From NCBI RefSeq assembly GCF_022201045.2, contig NC_068557.1, forward strand, positions 30,543,501 to 30,607,500: DNA of 64,000 bases. Direction: 5' to 3'. This document shows positions 11,079 through 22,794 of the stretch, piece after piece (position 1 is the stretch's first letter; each line of letters opens with the position of its first letter). The position numbers were made by a program, and so were the translations under genes. The notes beneath the pieces are model-generated. The model was not told where the DNA came from and did no database searches. It saw only the letters and a program-made list of their open reading frames with translations. This DNA comes from Citrus sinensis. Taxonomy: Eukaryota; Streptophyta; Magnoliopsida; Sapindales; Rutaceae.

Positions 11079-11772
11079 GAGAAAATATCTACTGTGCACC
11101 CGTTTTTTTTAATTTTTTAAAAAATACACAATTTTTTTTTTTTGCTGGAATCCACCTAAAGTTACATTTTATTTCACTTTTCCACTTCCGTTTGGAATCC
11201 GTTAAGAAAACTAACGGAAACTTAAAAAATGATCATTTTACCCCCAAAACAAAAATTACAATTTCACCCTAAAAATTATCAAAAATAATTATATTAAATC
11301 TAATAATTTTCTCCATCGGTCAATAAAGAAATTAATTCCACAACCATCAAATGTAGGCTTTTTAAAAAAAAATATGTATGTAATTAGAATGTTAAATTAT
11401 AACAGTAGTATTAAAAATAGCTCAATCTCACAAACTATCAATTGAATTTAAGATAAGTAGAGTTTTATTATTCATTGAGTTATAATCTCTAATAGTTAAG
11501 ATTTGTTTGTACTTCATTAACGTACCAATAATGATAATCATCATTAAATCTGATTATTTTTTACATTTTTAGGGTTAAATTGTAATTTTCATTTTGAAGG
11601 TAAAATGGTTATTTTTTTAAGTTTATGTTAGTTTTCTTAACGGATTCCAAACAGAAGTGGAAAAGTGAAACAAAATGTAACTTTAGGTAGATTTCAGCAA
11701 AAAAAAAAAGAAGAAAAAGAATTGTGTATTTTTGAAAAATTAGAAAAAATGGGTGGACGATGATATTTTTCC
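11079..11772. mobile_element. Inverted-repeat miniature element (MULE-like)
   Basis: The two ends are inverted repeats of roughly 200 bp. Matching blocks include AAAAATACACAATT, the tract around CTTCCGTTTGGAATCCGTTAAG, and AAAATGATCATTTTACC-like sequence. Each end is bordered by exactly eight T residues (11071-11078 and 11773-11780). These could be an 8-bp target duplication, although poly-T is weak evidence. The middle is AT-rich and non-coding. Long arms without coding capacity suggest a non-autonomous Mutator-type or foldback element. It lies about 380 bases downstream of the ATP11 stop codon. Confidence 0.75.
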
Positions 11773-11780
11773 TTTTTTTT

Positions 11781-12448
11781 ACCATAATACTATTTATCTC
11801 TATTAACTTAAAAAATCAACTCTAGTGTTTTATAATAAATAAAAATATAATATTAAAATAAATATAATAATGTAATATTTTAAAATAATTTTAATATTTA
11901 CAATTCATTAAACATATTTTATTATATTAAAGTAAATTTTATAATAAACAGAAATATAATATTAAAATAAATGTATTAAAATTTAAATTATTTTGAATAT
12001 TATGCAAAATAATAATTTAACAATATTAATATGTGAGAATTTTTTTAATTGTAAAATAGATTTAACCCAAATATTTATTTAAATCTCTAAAATAAATTCA
12101 AATATAGTATTAAGATAAAAATAATAATTTACATATTTGAATTTATTTAAATATTTAAATATTATTAATCTACTAATAGGTTACATTATTTATATTATAT
12201 TTGTATTTATTAAAAATTTAAAGATAATCCTTTTAATTACTATATTCAAAGAATATCATGATAAAAGAAAGTCTTAGTGTCTCTTTTCTAAACTTTAGAG
12301 TTTACATGACCATTTTCTTAAACTTTAAAATGCATATTTTTTTAAATATATGCAAGGGCTTGGATGTATTTACCTGGAATTTTTTCCCCGTTTTTTAGAA
12401 AAAGAAAATTAAAAAAAAATTAGAAAAGAGAAAAAAAAACACTTCGCA
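11781..12448. other. AT-rich intergenic spacer
   Basis: Very AT-rich, with many ATAATATTAA-like words. No gene, structured RNA or element termini recognised. Confidence 0.7.
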
Positions 12449-12457
12449 TATTGAAAA

Positions 12458-13191
12458 GGGAAATTATTAGCTATATAACCTTAAATGACACCCGTATCAA
12501 ACGTGTGTGAACACTTTTCAAGTGTATCACTCGTATACCCTAAATTAACAAAACACTTATGCCGTCCACCAATCCGTTAACTTTCGTTCGTAAGTACTGG
12601 CATCATAAGGGTAATCTAGTCTTTTAAAATGGACGAAACTTTGATTAACAAAACGACATATCATCCCATTCACCTAGTAAACAATGACATATCATATGAT
12701 ATATATTGATAAAAATGACATGTCACCCCATTTATCGGATAATTGTTAATAATTGCTAAAAAAACTACTCTACAACCAAATCTACTCCTCTAAAATTTAA
12801 CCTAAATTTTTGAAGATCTACTCCTCTAAACTCCAACTATAATTTTTTATTGTATAATATGAAATTTTTTATGGATAATTGTTAATAATATGTACCATTA
12901 ATAATTTATTTTTTTAATCAAAAAATTTATTATTAATAACAAAATAAAAAAAATTATTTATTAAAATTTTACGTTAATTTTTAGGATAAATTTATTTTTT
13001 CACCTTATTTTGAATTTTAAGGGCGAAATAATTAATTTGTCATAACTCTGTTAACTTTTCAATGGAAATTAACATATTGGTGGACGGTAAAAGTGTTTTG
13101 TCAACTTAAAATATACGAGTGATACACTTAAAAAGTATTCACATACGTTTAATAAATGTGTCATTTAAAGATATATAGTTGATAATTTTAC
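12458..13191. mobile_element. Inverted-repeat miniature element with 9-bp target duplication (MULE-like)
   Basis: The left arm (GGGAAATTATTAGCTATATA, followed by TTAAATGACAC, GTGTATCACTCGTATA and CCGTCCACCAAT) is repeated in reverse complement at the right end over about 150 bp. A perfect 9-bp duplication, TATTGAAAA, lies at 12449-12457 and 13192-13200. The interior is AT-rich with no coding potential. The 9-bp duplication and long arms fit a non-autonomous Mutator-type element. It is unrelated in sequence to the elements at 4658 and 11079. Confidence 0.9.
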
Positions 13192-13200
13192 TATTGAAAA

Positions 13201-13642
13201 ACAAAAAGAAAAGTGGTACAGTCATTTGGGAACCTCCCACCCAAAACGGTGTGTCTCAGCGCGACGTGGGTGAAACGACGTCATTATGTAAAACAAGGCT
13301 AGTATGCAATTTTCGAGTCTCCACAGAAAGTCCGTTGTGCCCTCGTTGTTTAAGTCATGGTCTTCTTACCAAAGAAACCATTGTGCGTTAGTTTTTCTAT
13401 TTTCTCGCATTCTCCACTCTTCCATTCGTAAATCATATAATCCATTCCTCCTCGAGTGAAATTCTGTACGGTGTCTTACTATTACTCTTACTTGATGCTT
13501 TTACTTGAAATTCAATTTTATATAATACTTCATAAATCAAAATCATGATGATTATATTATATACTCATTTCAGTTTTTGTTATTGTTCGATTTCACACTC
13601 AGCTCTCTACCAAAACGCAAAAAAATCAAAAAAATTTCCCCA
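13201..13642. promoter_or_regulatory. Presumed promoter and 5' UTR of the API5-like gene
   Basis: Sequence between the miniature element and the API5-like start codon. GC content rises around 13220-13380, in contrast to the AT-rich element. A TATATAATACTT stretch near 13520 is a possible TATA box, but the transcription start is not visible. Confidence 0.35.
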
Positions 13643-16600
13643 ATGACTGACCCCTCAGACGAGGCCAAGCAAATCGAGAAGCTCTACGAGTTCGGCGAAC
13701 GACTCAACGAGGCCAAGGACAAGTCTCAGGTCTTACTCTAGGGTTTCATTAAGCCTTTTTTTATTTATTTTCCTTTCTTATATTTGCTTTTATGCTAATT
13801 ATATTTATATTAAATTACCTAAAAAATTATATTTATATTATTTTTCTTTTTTTGTTTTGCAGAATGTGAAGGACTACGAGGGGATAATTGAAGCTGCGAA
13901 AACGAGTCTTAAAGCTAAGCAATTGGCTGCTCAGTTGATTCCTAGGTTTTTCAAGTTCTTTCCTGACCTATCCAGCCGCGCTGTTGATGCGCATCTCGAT
14001 TTGATCGAGGAAGAAGAGCTTGGAGTCAGTATTTATTTTTTGAATTTGTAGTTTGTAATTATATCTGAAATTTCCGTTCAATATTTTATATTACATTTTT
14101 TTTTAATTTATGTGATTTGTTCATTATTTTCTTCTTCTTTTTCACTTGATTTGTGAATTAGTCAATGGAACATAACTTCTTAGGTGTCATGTTGTGAGTA
14201 TGAAGTGAATTAACTAAATGAAATATGAAACTGATTTTGCAGGTTCGAGTGCAAGCAATTAGGGGACTCCCTCTTTTCTGCAAGGATACGCCGGAGTATC
14301 TTTCTAAAATTGTTGACATTCTAGTACAACTCCTTGCAGCTGGTATATTACTATTTTTAATTATTTTCTTTTCAGTATTTATTGCCCCTTTATTGTTTAA
14401 TTCATCTGATATTGGGCTTTGCTAATGCAATTTAGAGGAAATTGTGGAGCGTGATGCTGTGCACAAAGCACTTATGTCCCTTCTGAGGCAAGATGTGAAA
14501 GGTAATTTTCATGTCAAAACTGCACGTGGTCATATCATTTCTTTTGTTTCCTGCTTTTCTTATTCTTGCTTTGTGCCTGGGTTAGCTTAGTTGTTTTGTT
14601 AATGCAGCTTCTTTGACTGCCTTATTTAAGCACATTGGGAGTGTCGATGAACCAAGTACAGATGAGTTTATACGTGAGAAGGTTCTAAGCTTTATAAGAG
14701 ATAAGGTTGGAGGATTAAAAATATATTGCCAGATGCTATTATTACTCTCCTCTTCTTAATATTATTAAATGGCTAAGTAACCACTTTTACAGGTTTTCCC
14801 TCTTAAAGCTGAACTCTTGAAGCCTCAGGAGGAAATGGAAAGGCATATAACTGATTTAATAAAAAAAGTATGTTCACGATTTTTGTTAAGTTTTTGCTTG
14901 TACATTTGTTCTTTTCCTTTGAAAAATTAATGCATCTTAAAATTTATACACTTTTACTAAAGGAGTGTGGCTACTTTGAATGAGGTCTTACAGAGTTTGG
15001 AAGATGTAACGGGAGCAGAATTTAGAATGTTTATGGATTTCCTGAAAAGTTTGAGTCTATTTGGAGAGAAAGCTCCTACTGAACGAATGAAAGAGCTTAT
15101 TGGAATCATTGAAGGGCAGGCTGATCTAGATGCGCAATTCAATGTGAGTGTGTTTTGTTCTAGTTAGTTTACTAAATGTCTATTTGAGAGTTATTCTAAC
15201 AACCTTGATTATGCATTGCTGATATTTTGAAGCGTTTTTCCTTTGGCGATACTTGACGTGCTTTGAGCATTAGATTTTTGGACTATTATCATCTGTTGTC
15301 TTTCATACCTTTCTTGATGCATGCTAATTTGGTGTTTGTATAGTTTTCAAGTTGCATACAGTTGAGTGGATTATGTTACCATTTATATGACCGGATACCC
15401 AGAATACCGATAGATGCAAAATTGGTTTGTTTATGGAACGCGGTATATGTCCATTAAATTGTAACAAACGTCTGTGAAACAGAGTTTTTTAAGTATATAG
15501 AAATTAATGAGAAACTTTTTTCAACAGAAGTTGCTGGAACTTTTCTAAAAAAGGTACAATTAATGAAGGAAGACGTGAACCGCATTAGAGGGGAGAGGAA
15601 GTTTGAGATGCAGATTTTGTTTCAGTATTTACTATTATGCCGGTTTTTATGCTAGAGAATGTGACAAGCATGCTTTATTACGATGACAACTAAGTAACTT
15701 AATCTTCTTGTGACTTCATAGTCATCATCTGGAAAACTATGTTATTTTGACTGTATTTTATTACTTCTGTTATCCTTCTTCATAAGATTTTCCTAGAATA
15801 TAAGTTTTTGATCATTTTGTTACTTTCCATTTTATTACCAACTTAATCTTCTCTAAATGCTTGTCATGTAGGTTTCAGATGCAGACCATATTGACAGATT
15901 GATATCATGCCTGTACATGGCTCTTCCCTTCTTTCTGGTATGGATTTTGCCTGATAATGTTAAATGTATTTACATGATCCATTTGACATTATTCTTAACT
16001 GAACCTCCTACACCCTTCTAAATTTCACCAGAGAGGAGCATCCGGCAGCAAATTTCTCAACTATTTGAACAAACACATTATCCCAGTTTTTGACAAGGTA
16101 ATGCCTTTCTTTGTACCCGACTGTAATGCATGAGTTTTCATTGATGTGTATTGTATAGTATTGGTGTTGCATTCTTTCGACATTCAATATGTTATGCTAC
16201 ACTCCAACTTTTCATATCCTTCCTATGTTGAAGGGAAAAAAGGATTTGAAAAGTTTTTCACAAGGATATGTATATATGTTTCTGGTAATTATTTCTTCTT
16301 TTTTGTTTTTGATATAGTCATTGTATTGTTCAAATTTTAATGTGAGCAATGTAAAGATTTTTTATTAATGTCGGGATCAATTTTAAAGCTTTTGGGAGGT
16401 GTATCTCTGACCTGTGTGTTACTCTATATGGCTAGAATGCTATCCTCTTTTCTTCCCTTTGAACAAAAGGGTCTTGCATTGTTGTAAACGTATGTGTTTT
16501 AGTAGATGTACTACCCAAATAAGAAATTGGATGCCTCCTATTTCTTAGATTTAAGATATATTTGATGCTTGCTAATTGGTTTTGAAAAATAGGAACGAGA

Positions 16601-18652
16601 GATGGTAAGGAAAATTGAAATGAGAAATAATATATGGATGTGGTAGTTTGCAAACTTTCTGGTGACAGCTGAAAAAGTTGGGAAGGATTTGTAATGGAAA
16701 GATTGTGAACTGATATTAGGGGTCAACTTCCATATATCAGAAGATTATACTGACATTGGATCATGCTGTTTCTCTTGTTTGTTGTGTGTAAATACCCGTA
16801 ACAATTCCTTGAAAGTGGAAGTTTATTTCACATAAAATTTGATGTTCTCTTTGGTTTAAGAGATGAGCTCTCATCCTTAAGAGACATTTGTTTTACTATG
16901 AAGTGTTCTAGTTAAGAAGTTTCTGGATATAATCTAACAGATATAATCCTTATCAGCTTCCTGAGGAACGAAAGCTCGATTTGCTTAAAGCCCTTGCAGA
17001 AATATCGCCTTACACAACACCACAGGATTCACGCCAGATTCTTCCTTCTGTTGCTGTGCTGTTAAAGGTATACATGTTATTTGTGATATTGTAGATTATC
17101 TATTAAAAATGATATTGTGGTAACATATAATGTGATACATTTCAACACTACTTTTTCCATTTGAGCGCATTTTGTGCTCTTTGTGAGAATTTTGGTCGTG
17201 TTGACTATGGCCAAGTTTTGTTAATATAACTTTATCAATGTATGTGTAAATTATTTTTCTTTGCATCTTTCATTCTTTCTAATATGATTTTATTGGTTGT
17301 TTAGATTATTTTTTGTTGACGTATTTATTCTTCCTTCCAGAAGTACATGCCTTTGAGGAAGACCGGAGGAGAAGAGATGAACTTTACTTATGTTGAATGC
17401 TTGTTGTATACTTTTCATCATTTAGCTCACAAGGTTGTTAATTCTTGCTGTTTTGGTTTTTATACCTACTCTTGTTAGTTTATTACTCCGAATGCTTATT
17501 TGGTATTTTCTTACATAGGCTCCCAATGCCACAAATAGTCTATGTGGTTACAAGATAGTGACAGGCCAACCTTCAGATAGGCTTGGTGAGGACTTCTCTG
17601 ATTGTTACAAGGATTTCACTGAGAGGTTAACTACTGTTGAAGACCTAACTAGGGCAACAATGAAGAAATTAACTCAGGGACTGGCTGATCACAACAAAGA
17701 AATGGCAGCTGCTAAAACGGATGAAGCAAAGGAAAAAATTGTGAGTTTGTTCTTGGAGATTGTATGTTCTTTTTGTGGAATGATTTATTTTTAGCATGTC
17801 TTTTGCAACTAACTTCTTTATTTTATGTGCAGAAAACTCAGAAACAGAATACTACAACTGGGTTGCGGACCTGCAATAACATTTTGGCCATGTCAAAGGT
17901 AAGAGGAACTGTAATCTTATTATTATGATTTAACTATGTGGATAGCTGAAATATCAGAACTGATCTTCATATTTCTTAAACATTCAGCCATTACATTCAA
18001 AAACACCTTCATTTATTGGAGATAAGAGTGTCAACCTATCATGGAAAGAAGCAACAAAACCTTCTGTGCCCTCTACCACGACAGCTTCTGGGTATGAGAT
18101 CTCTCGTTACTGAAAATCCTTTTATTGTTAATTGCTTTGCTGTATTTGTACCATAGTTTATTTATATATGCTTTTTAGCCTAGCATTCATAGCCATTCAT
18201 AATCTATGTCAAATGATTTTCCATGACTTACATTTGGAGAGGAAAATTAAAGACGTATGATGAGAGTTTGGACTTGTGATAATGAAAACATGATCCCACA
18301 GTTAAGAGGAGAAATTGAATCACAAATAAAAGTGATAATCACACCTTACATGATGAAAATATATATGACACATGCTTGCACACACATCCCTCTTGCAAAA
18401 TTTGACTGTTAACTGAAATGGCCCTTTCCAGGCAAGATTATACTTATTTTCTATTAATTGTGCAGAGGGAAGCGACCTGCTTCCATAAATGGATCTGGCA
18501 ATACAGCCTCAAAAAAGGGCCGCGGATCTGGAGGTTTGCAAAACCAGCTTGTTAATAGAGCTTTGGAAGGTATATCACGTGGTGGAAGGGGAGGTATAAG
18601 AGGAAGGGGCAGGGGTTGGGGTGCACGTGGAAGAGGAAGAGGCTATCGGTAG
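13643..18652 (+). CDS. API5: Apoptosis inhibitor 5 (API5)-like protein
   Basis: Nuclear helical-repeat protein; in rice and animals API5 works with RNA helicases in mRNA export, and plant API5 affects tapetal cell death. Fifteen coding exons: 13643-13729, 13863-14024, 14243-14342, 14436-14501, 14608-14705, 14793-14867, 14994-15143, 15872-15937, 16032-16097, 16957-17067, 17341-17433, 17519-17740, 17833-17898, 17988-18091, 18466-18652, for 550 residues. It opens MTDPSDEAKQIEKLYEFGER and shows the family blocks FFKFFPDLSSRAVDAHLDLI and LFGEKAPTERMKELI. A basic stretch (GGKRPAS to SKKGRGSGG) fits a nuclear localisation signal. The last 30 residues are Arg-Gly rich (GRGGIRGRGRGWGARGRGRG), a plausible RNA-contact tail. 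For the seventh exon I chose the acceptor giving SLEDVTGAEF, since earlier AGs shift frame. Confidence 0.95.
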
Positions 18653-19870
18653 CTTTGATGCATGATCGTGTGTACCTGAAGAATACGAATAGATGTCCCC
18701 GAAGAATACAAATAGATGTCATTGGATGTATTGTAATTCTTTTCTGTTCGAACAAGTTTTGATTGATGGATGAAGATAATGAGACTTCAGATTAATCATG
18801 CACTAACATCAGCAATTTTATCCCCCCCTCTGCTTGATTAACCGTATTGTTTGAAGGTCAGGGCTTTGAGTTTCCAAACGTTCTCAGATTTCATGATCAA
18901 AGCCACTATTACGGGACGGATTCAGGAACTTTTCTATTTGCATCCTTGTTTAGTGGTGTATGCACATTAATATTGATGTGCAGACATTTTCACTTGTCTG
19001 ACCATTTGTAGGATTTTTCCTAGTTCATTTGATTTGTGTTAACCCTGTGAAAGTGTTTACGACATACTTGGGGCTGTTATTCGAGTAAAACATTTGGAGG
19101 TACTTTTTCTCTGGCAATCAACTAATTGTTGTAATGTGCGATTGGGAATTGGGCTTGTGGTATGGCTGTGCTTTACGAAGTCTGAAAAGTACTGAGAGAA
19201 CGTTTTACGGGGATACGAAAGAACGTTATCGAGATACCTAGTCTCAAACAGGAATACACTGAAATCAGGTTACGGCAGCATCCATGATAGAGGCAACCTG
19301 ATGGTTTCATCCAACGCATAGGTCTTGTTTTTTTTTAGATTGAGATTAAAATTTACAATATCAGTGTTTAATAAATATTAGTTAGTGTAGTTTAAAAATT
19401 AAGTTAATTGATTTTATATTTTTATAATGAAAAATTTATTACATCTTCATTAACTTCGTTAAAATTATTATTTAAAATTATGTTGATTATATACTATTAA
19501 TTTTTATTTTATAGTTATAAATTTTTTTTACAACAATTGTGGTTTTTAAGATATAACACCTAATTATACAGTGAATGGCTGCTAATAAATAAAAGGGTAG
19601 GATTTTTTTTATTTTCTTTCTCAAGAATCAATTAATTGTTGTAATAATATAGATACAAACTCTTAAACAAATTTATGTGACATGATTAAATTGATTGAAT
19701 TAAATATTTCTTAGTCCACGTGACTTTTGTTTATTAATTTATATTTTTTTTTCGACTAATGAATTAATATCAAGCCAATTTATTTAGTATGAGTTTATGG
19801 TTGTATCATTAATTATGACATTGTCCTGAGCAATTTGGAGATAGAGTAATACAGACCTCATGTCAAATTG
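18653..19870. other. 3' UTR and AT-rich spacer between API5 and the GLR cluster
   Basis: The first few hundred bases should contain the API5-like 3' UTR. From about 19320 to 19760 the sequence is very AT-rich and resembles decayed miniature-element interior, but I could not define ends. No gene seen. Confidence 0.5.
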
Positions 19871-19882
19871 ATGATAGCACTA

Positions 19883-22190
19883 GATTATAGCTCTAGTTAC
19901 TCAATCTGGGAAACACTGCATTCCCGTAGTGTCCTCTGAGGATTGATGAAGATTATCCGAAGCATTGGAAGGATCAACATATTCCCATCTCGAAAGAGCT
20001 CCACTCATGTACATCAGGAGTCCGAGCAAACGATAAAGCTCTCCCGGGGGTTCTAATTCCTTCTCTATTAAAAAAGGATTTTGCGAGTCTAACTGCTTTG
20101 CTTCAAATGCCCCTTCCGTTTGGAGTTATGTTTTCTTGGCTTGAATTTTGATGAAGCCTATAATTCTTTAGTAATTGAAAGAGACATATGAGAGAACGAA
20201 TGTAGAGTTGGCACCTGACATCAGGAAGCTAGGGAGGCTCAAGTTTCTCGGTTTCATTGTTGGTTATATTGACTGAGCAATCTGGTGAGGGAGCAAACCA
20301 TTATATTCCAACGACTTGAGCTTCTTATTCTCTGATAGTTTCAGAATGGCTTCAGAAAAGTCAGCTGCTATTGGTGAGCCTTTTTGAAATGCCTGCATGG
20401 ACGGCAAAAGTCAACTACGATTGATATTTGATAGGATGATTGATATTCAATAAAATGGGAAATCCCTGTAAAAGTTTAAATAACAACTCAATACTCAAAA
20501 AGCCTAGTCCTCCAAATCCGTAGGTGGGTGTTGTGGCAGCGTATATCCTGCAGTATTGTGATACAAAAACTTTCTCATATGGGGGTCCAGCAATGTGGTT
20601 GCTTCCAAATTCTCCTTGATAGTTGTAGTCACTACCAAACTTCCAAAATGTTATCTGATTTGAATTCAAGCACATTCTGCAAGTAATTCCTCACAAATGA
20701 ATCACGATCACAAGCGACTTTTGGATTTGGTCTCAATGGTTGCACAGTAAGCATTGGAGAAGGACTAGCTGTGTAGCTTGAGGTTAGGATCAACACAACA
20801 AAAAGCCACACTACAACCACCAGTCGCGTAAGATTGCTGTCAATTCTCCCCCCGAAAATGGGTTTCCAATTTACCATGATTATGAACTGGTATTTTAACT
20901 TACAAATAAGGAAATATTTACATGCAAGACATGTTCCTTACCGTATGCAAAGAGAATAGAAGAGAAATTGAACCAAAGAGCTGTGCCAATCTGATCTTTC
21001 CGAGGGCCATTGAATTCTGAATTTCTTTGGTGCTCCGGGAACCAAACTACAAACCTTGTGTTGACCAAGATGGCATCAGTCACCACCCACATTTCCCAGG
21101 TGCAAGGCTTCACGAATCTCCATGCTGACTCTTCAGTCTTTGCTGGAACTATCATTGACAATCTTGACTCAGCACATGGTTGAGTAAACTCCACAATTTT
21201 TGCTCTATCAGCTAGTATGGTGGCATCTCCCACAACAGAATCGTAATTCCGCAAGAAATTTTCTTCATGTCTTATACGCATCATTAATTGTAAAAAAAAG
21301 AATAAAATTGAAATGCCTTTACATGCCAGTTGACTCTTTAATTTTTAAATTGATTTATGCATCTTAATTACACTTGATGTATACAAACTGGAGCTGCTGG
21401 CTTAATGGGATCAATTTGACACAACGAGCAGATACATTTGAAAGAATTGTTTATATCTATGAACTGCATAGTTATGAACAAAAAGACTTTTCGTATGGAA
21501 GTAAGAGATAAAAGTCTTTATAAACATGATAAACGAGATCCATTATAGGAGCCACTATAAGGAACAAATTCGTAAGGTAGTGCATAGTCTAATTCGTCTA
21601 GCACCTCATAGTAAAGCTCAATGCAAAAACCATCATATTCATTTTCATAGGGATTGTCACTGAATTTCACCTTCACAAATTTCCCAAAAGAGGTCCCAAT
21701 CTGAATATTCCATGGACCATTCAATTCTGGATTCCGTCTGTGCTACAAGAACCAAAATTTGGACATTGTGTAGATCAAAACGGCACCAGTTACTATACAC
21801 ATTCCCCAGGTGAAAGGCTCAATGGACATTGTGTAGATCAAAACGGCACCAGTTACTATACACATTGCCCAGGTGAAAGGCTTAATGAACATCCAAGCTG
21901 ATTTTTCAGCTTTAGCTGGAACTACCACAGACAATCCTGAATCTGTATATGAATGAGTAAAGTCCACAAATCCCGTTCTATTCACTAAGTACCTGCAGAA
22001 GCAGCTCGGAGGTGGTCTTTTCCAGGATCCCAGAAATGAAGGGATAGCTTGTAATTTTTAGATGTACTGTTAAAATTTTGAGCAGCCATTTCGATGGCCA
22101 CTTTTTCTTCTTTTCCACCACGGGAATTAAGATCAACTATTGCGCCAACGTTTATGAGCAATCAGCAGCAGCTTCAGGTGCACAGAAAAG
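19883..22190 (-). pseudogene. Rearranged glutamate receptor-like (GLR clade II) relic
   Basis: Reading from high to low coordinates, GLR exon pieces occur in a scrambled order. An exon-1-like piece (GAIVDLNSRGGKEEKVAIEM, about 22180-21996) joins directly to an exon-3-like piece (NRTGFVDFTHSYTDSGLSVV). That piece carries a 63-bp in-frame tandem duplication across M1. Then comes a fusion of an exon-3 fragment (NGPWNIQIGT) to the end of exon 2 (YDGFCIELYYEVLDELDYAL). A second exon 3 follows (VVGDATILADRAKIVEF, about 21270-20942), then exon 4 with M3 (SSYTASPSPMLTVQ) broken by a frameshift, and a broken exon 5 (FQKGSPIAADFSEAILKLSE). At least two ancestral copies must have contributed. No functional channel can be encoded. 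Confidence 0.88.
21761..21886. repeat. 63-bp tandem duplication inside the GLR relic
   Basis: Two adjacent copies (21761-21823 and 21824-21886) differ at very few positions. Each encodes the 21-residue M1 segment containing FTWGMCIVTGAVLIYTMS on the minus strand. Their near-identity shows the duplication is recent relative to the decay of the gene. Confidence 0.9.
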
Positions 22191-22794
22191 GATGATAAAC
22201 AAGGAGACAAGGAAAAGGAACCTAGGTCTAAAAAATTTATAAAAATAAATATAGCGCAAGATATCTTAGGGTTTTCTGTGATTGCAGCAGTACCTAAGTA
22301 ACGCCTTTATCCTTCTGTTATTATCGTATTAAAACAATTTGCGGAAATATGATTAATTGACTTAGTCATTCTGTCATCAAACTTGTCACATATCAAAATA
22401 TGATATGCACATTGCGTGTGAGAGTGAGATATTGCAATTGTTAGGATCATGTCTAGGTATTTTGTTATCCAGAACTTAGAATATTGCAGTTATAGAACTT
22501 GGAACCTAAGCAAACTTTGGTATATAAGTTGACCCAAGGAAAAATTAAAAAATAATATTAAAAGAAAAAAGGAAAAAAAGACTTAACTTGTGATTGGAAT
22601 CGATGTTTGATCCTTCATTCAAAATCTAATTATCTTATTAGAAGTAAAACTTGCAAGATTAGCTCGTTAATCAAGATGGACAAGTTCCTAGCACTTACAA
22701 GCAAGCAGAAGAATTGGTCACTCGCTTGCTATTCAATTAGTTTTTATTGCTGGTTAAGGAAGAGCAAGGACAATCTGGGATATACCGTATGAAT
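22191..22794. other. Spacer between GLR relic and disabled GLR copy
   Basis: AT-rich sequence that should contain the former promoter of the relic and the 3' end of the next copy. No gene or repeat recognised. Confidence 0.6.

Noticed and set aside
14961-14993. Upstream acceptor for API5-like exon 7 (giving SVATLNEVLQ)
   Set aside because: No AG lies directly before that frame; the AGs present shift frame into a stop. The CAG before AGTTTGGAAG gives the family sequence.
19320-19760. Possible miniature element in the AT-rich spacer
   Set aside because: I could not find matching ends or a target duplication; AT-rich similarity to 61850-61960 may be compositional.
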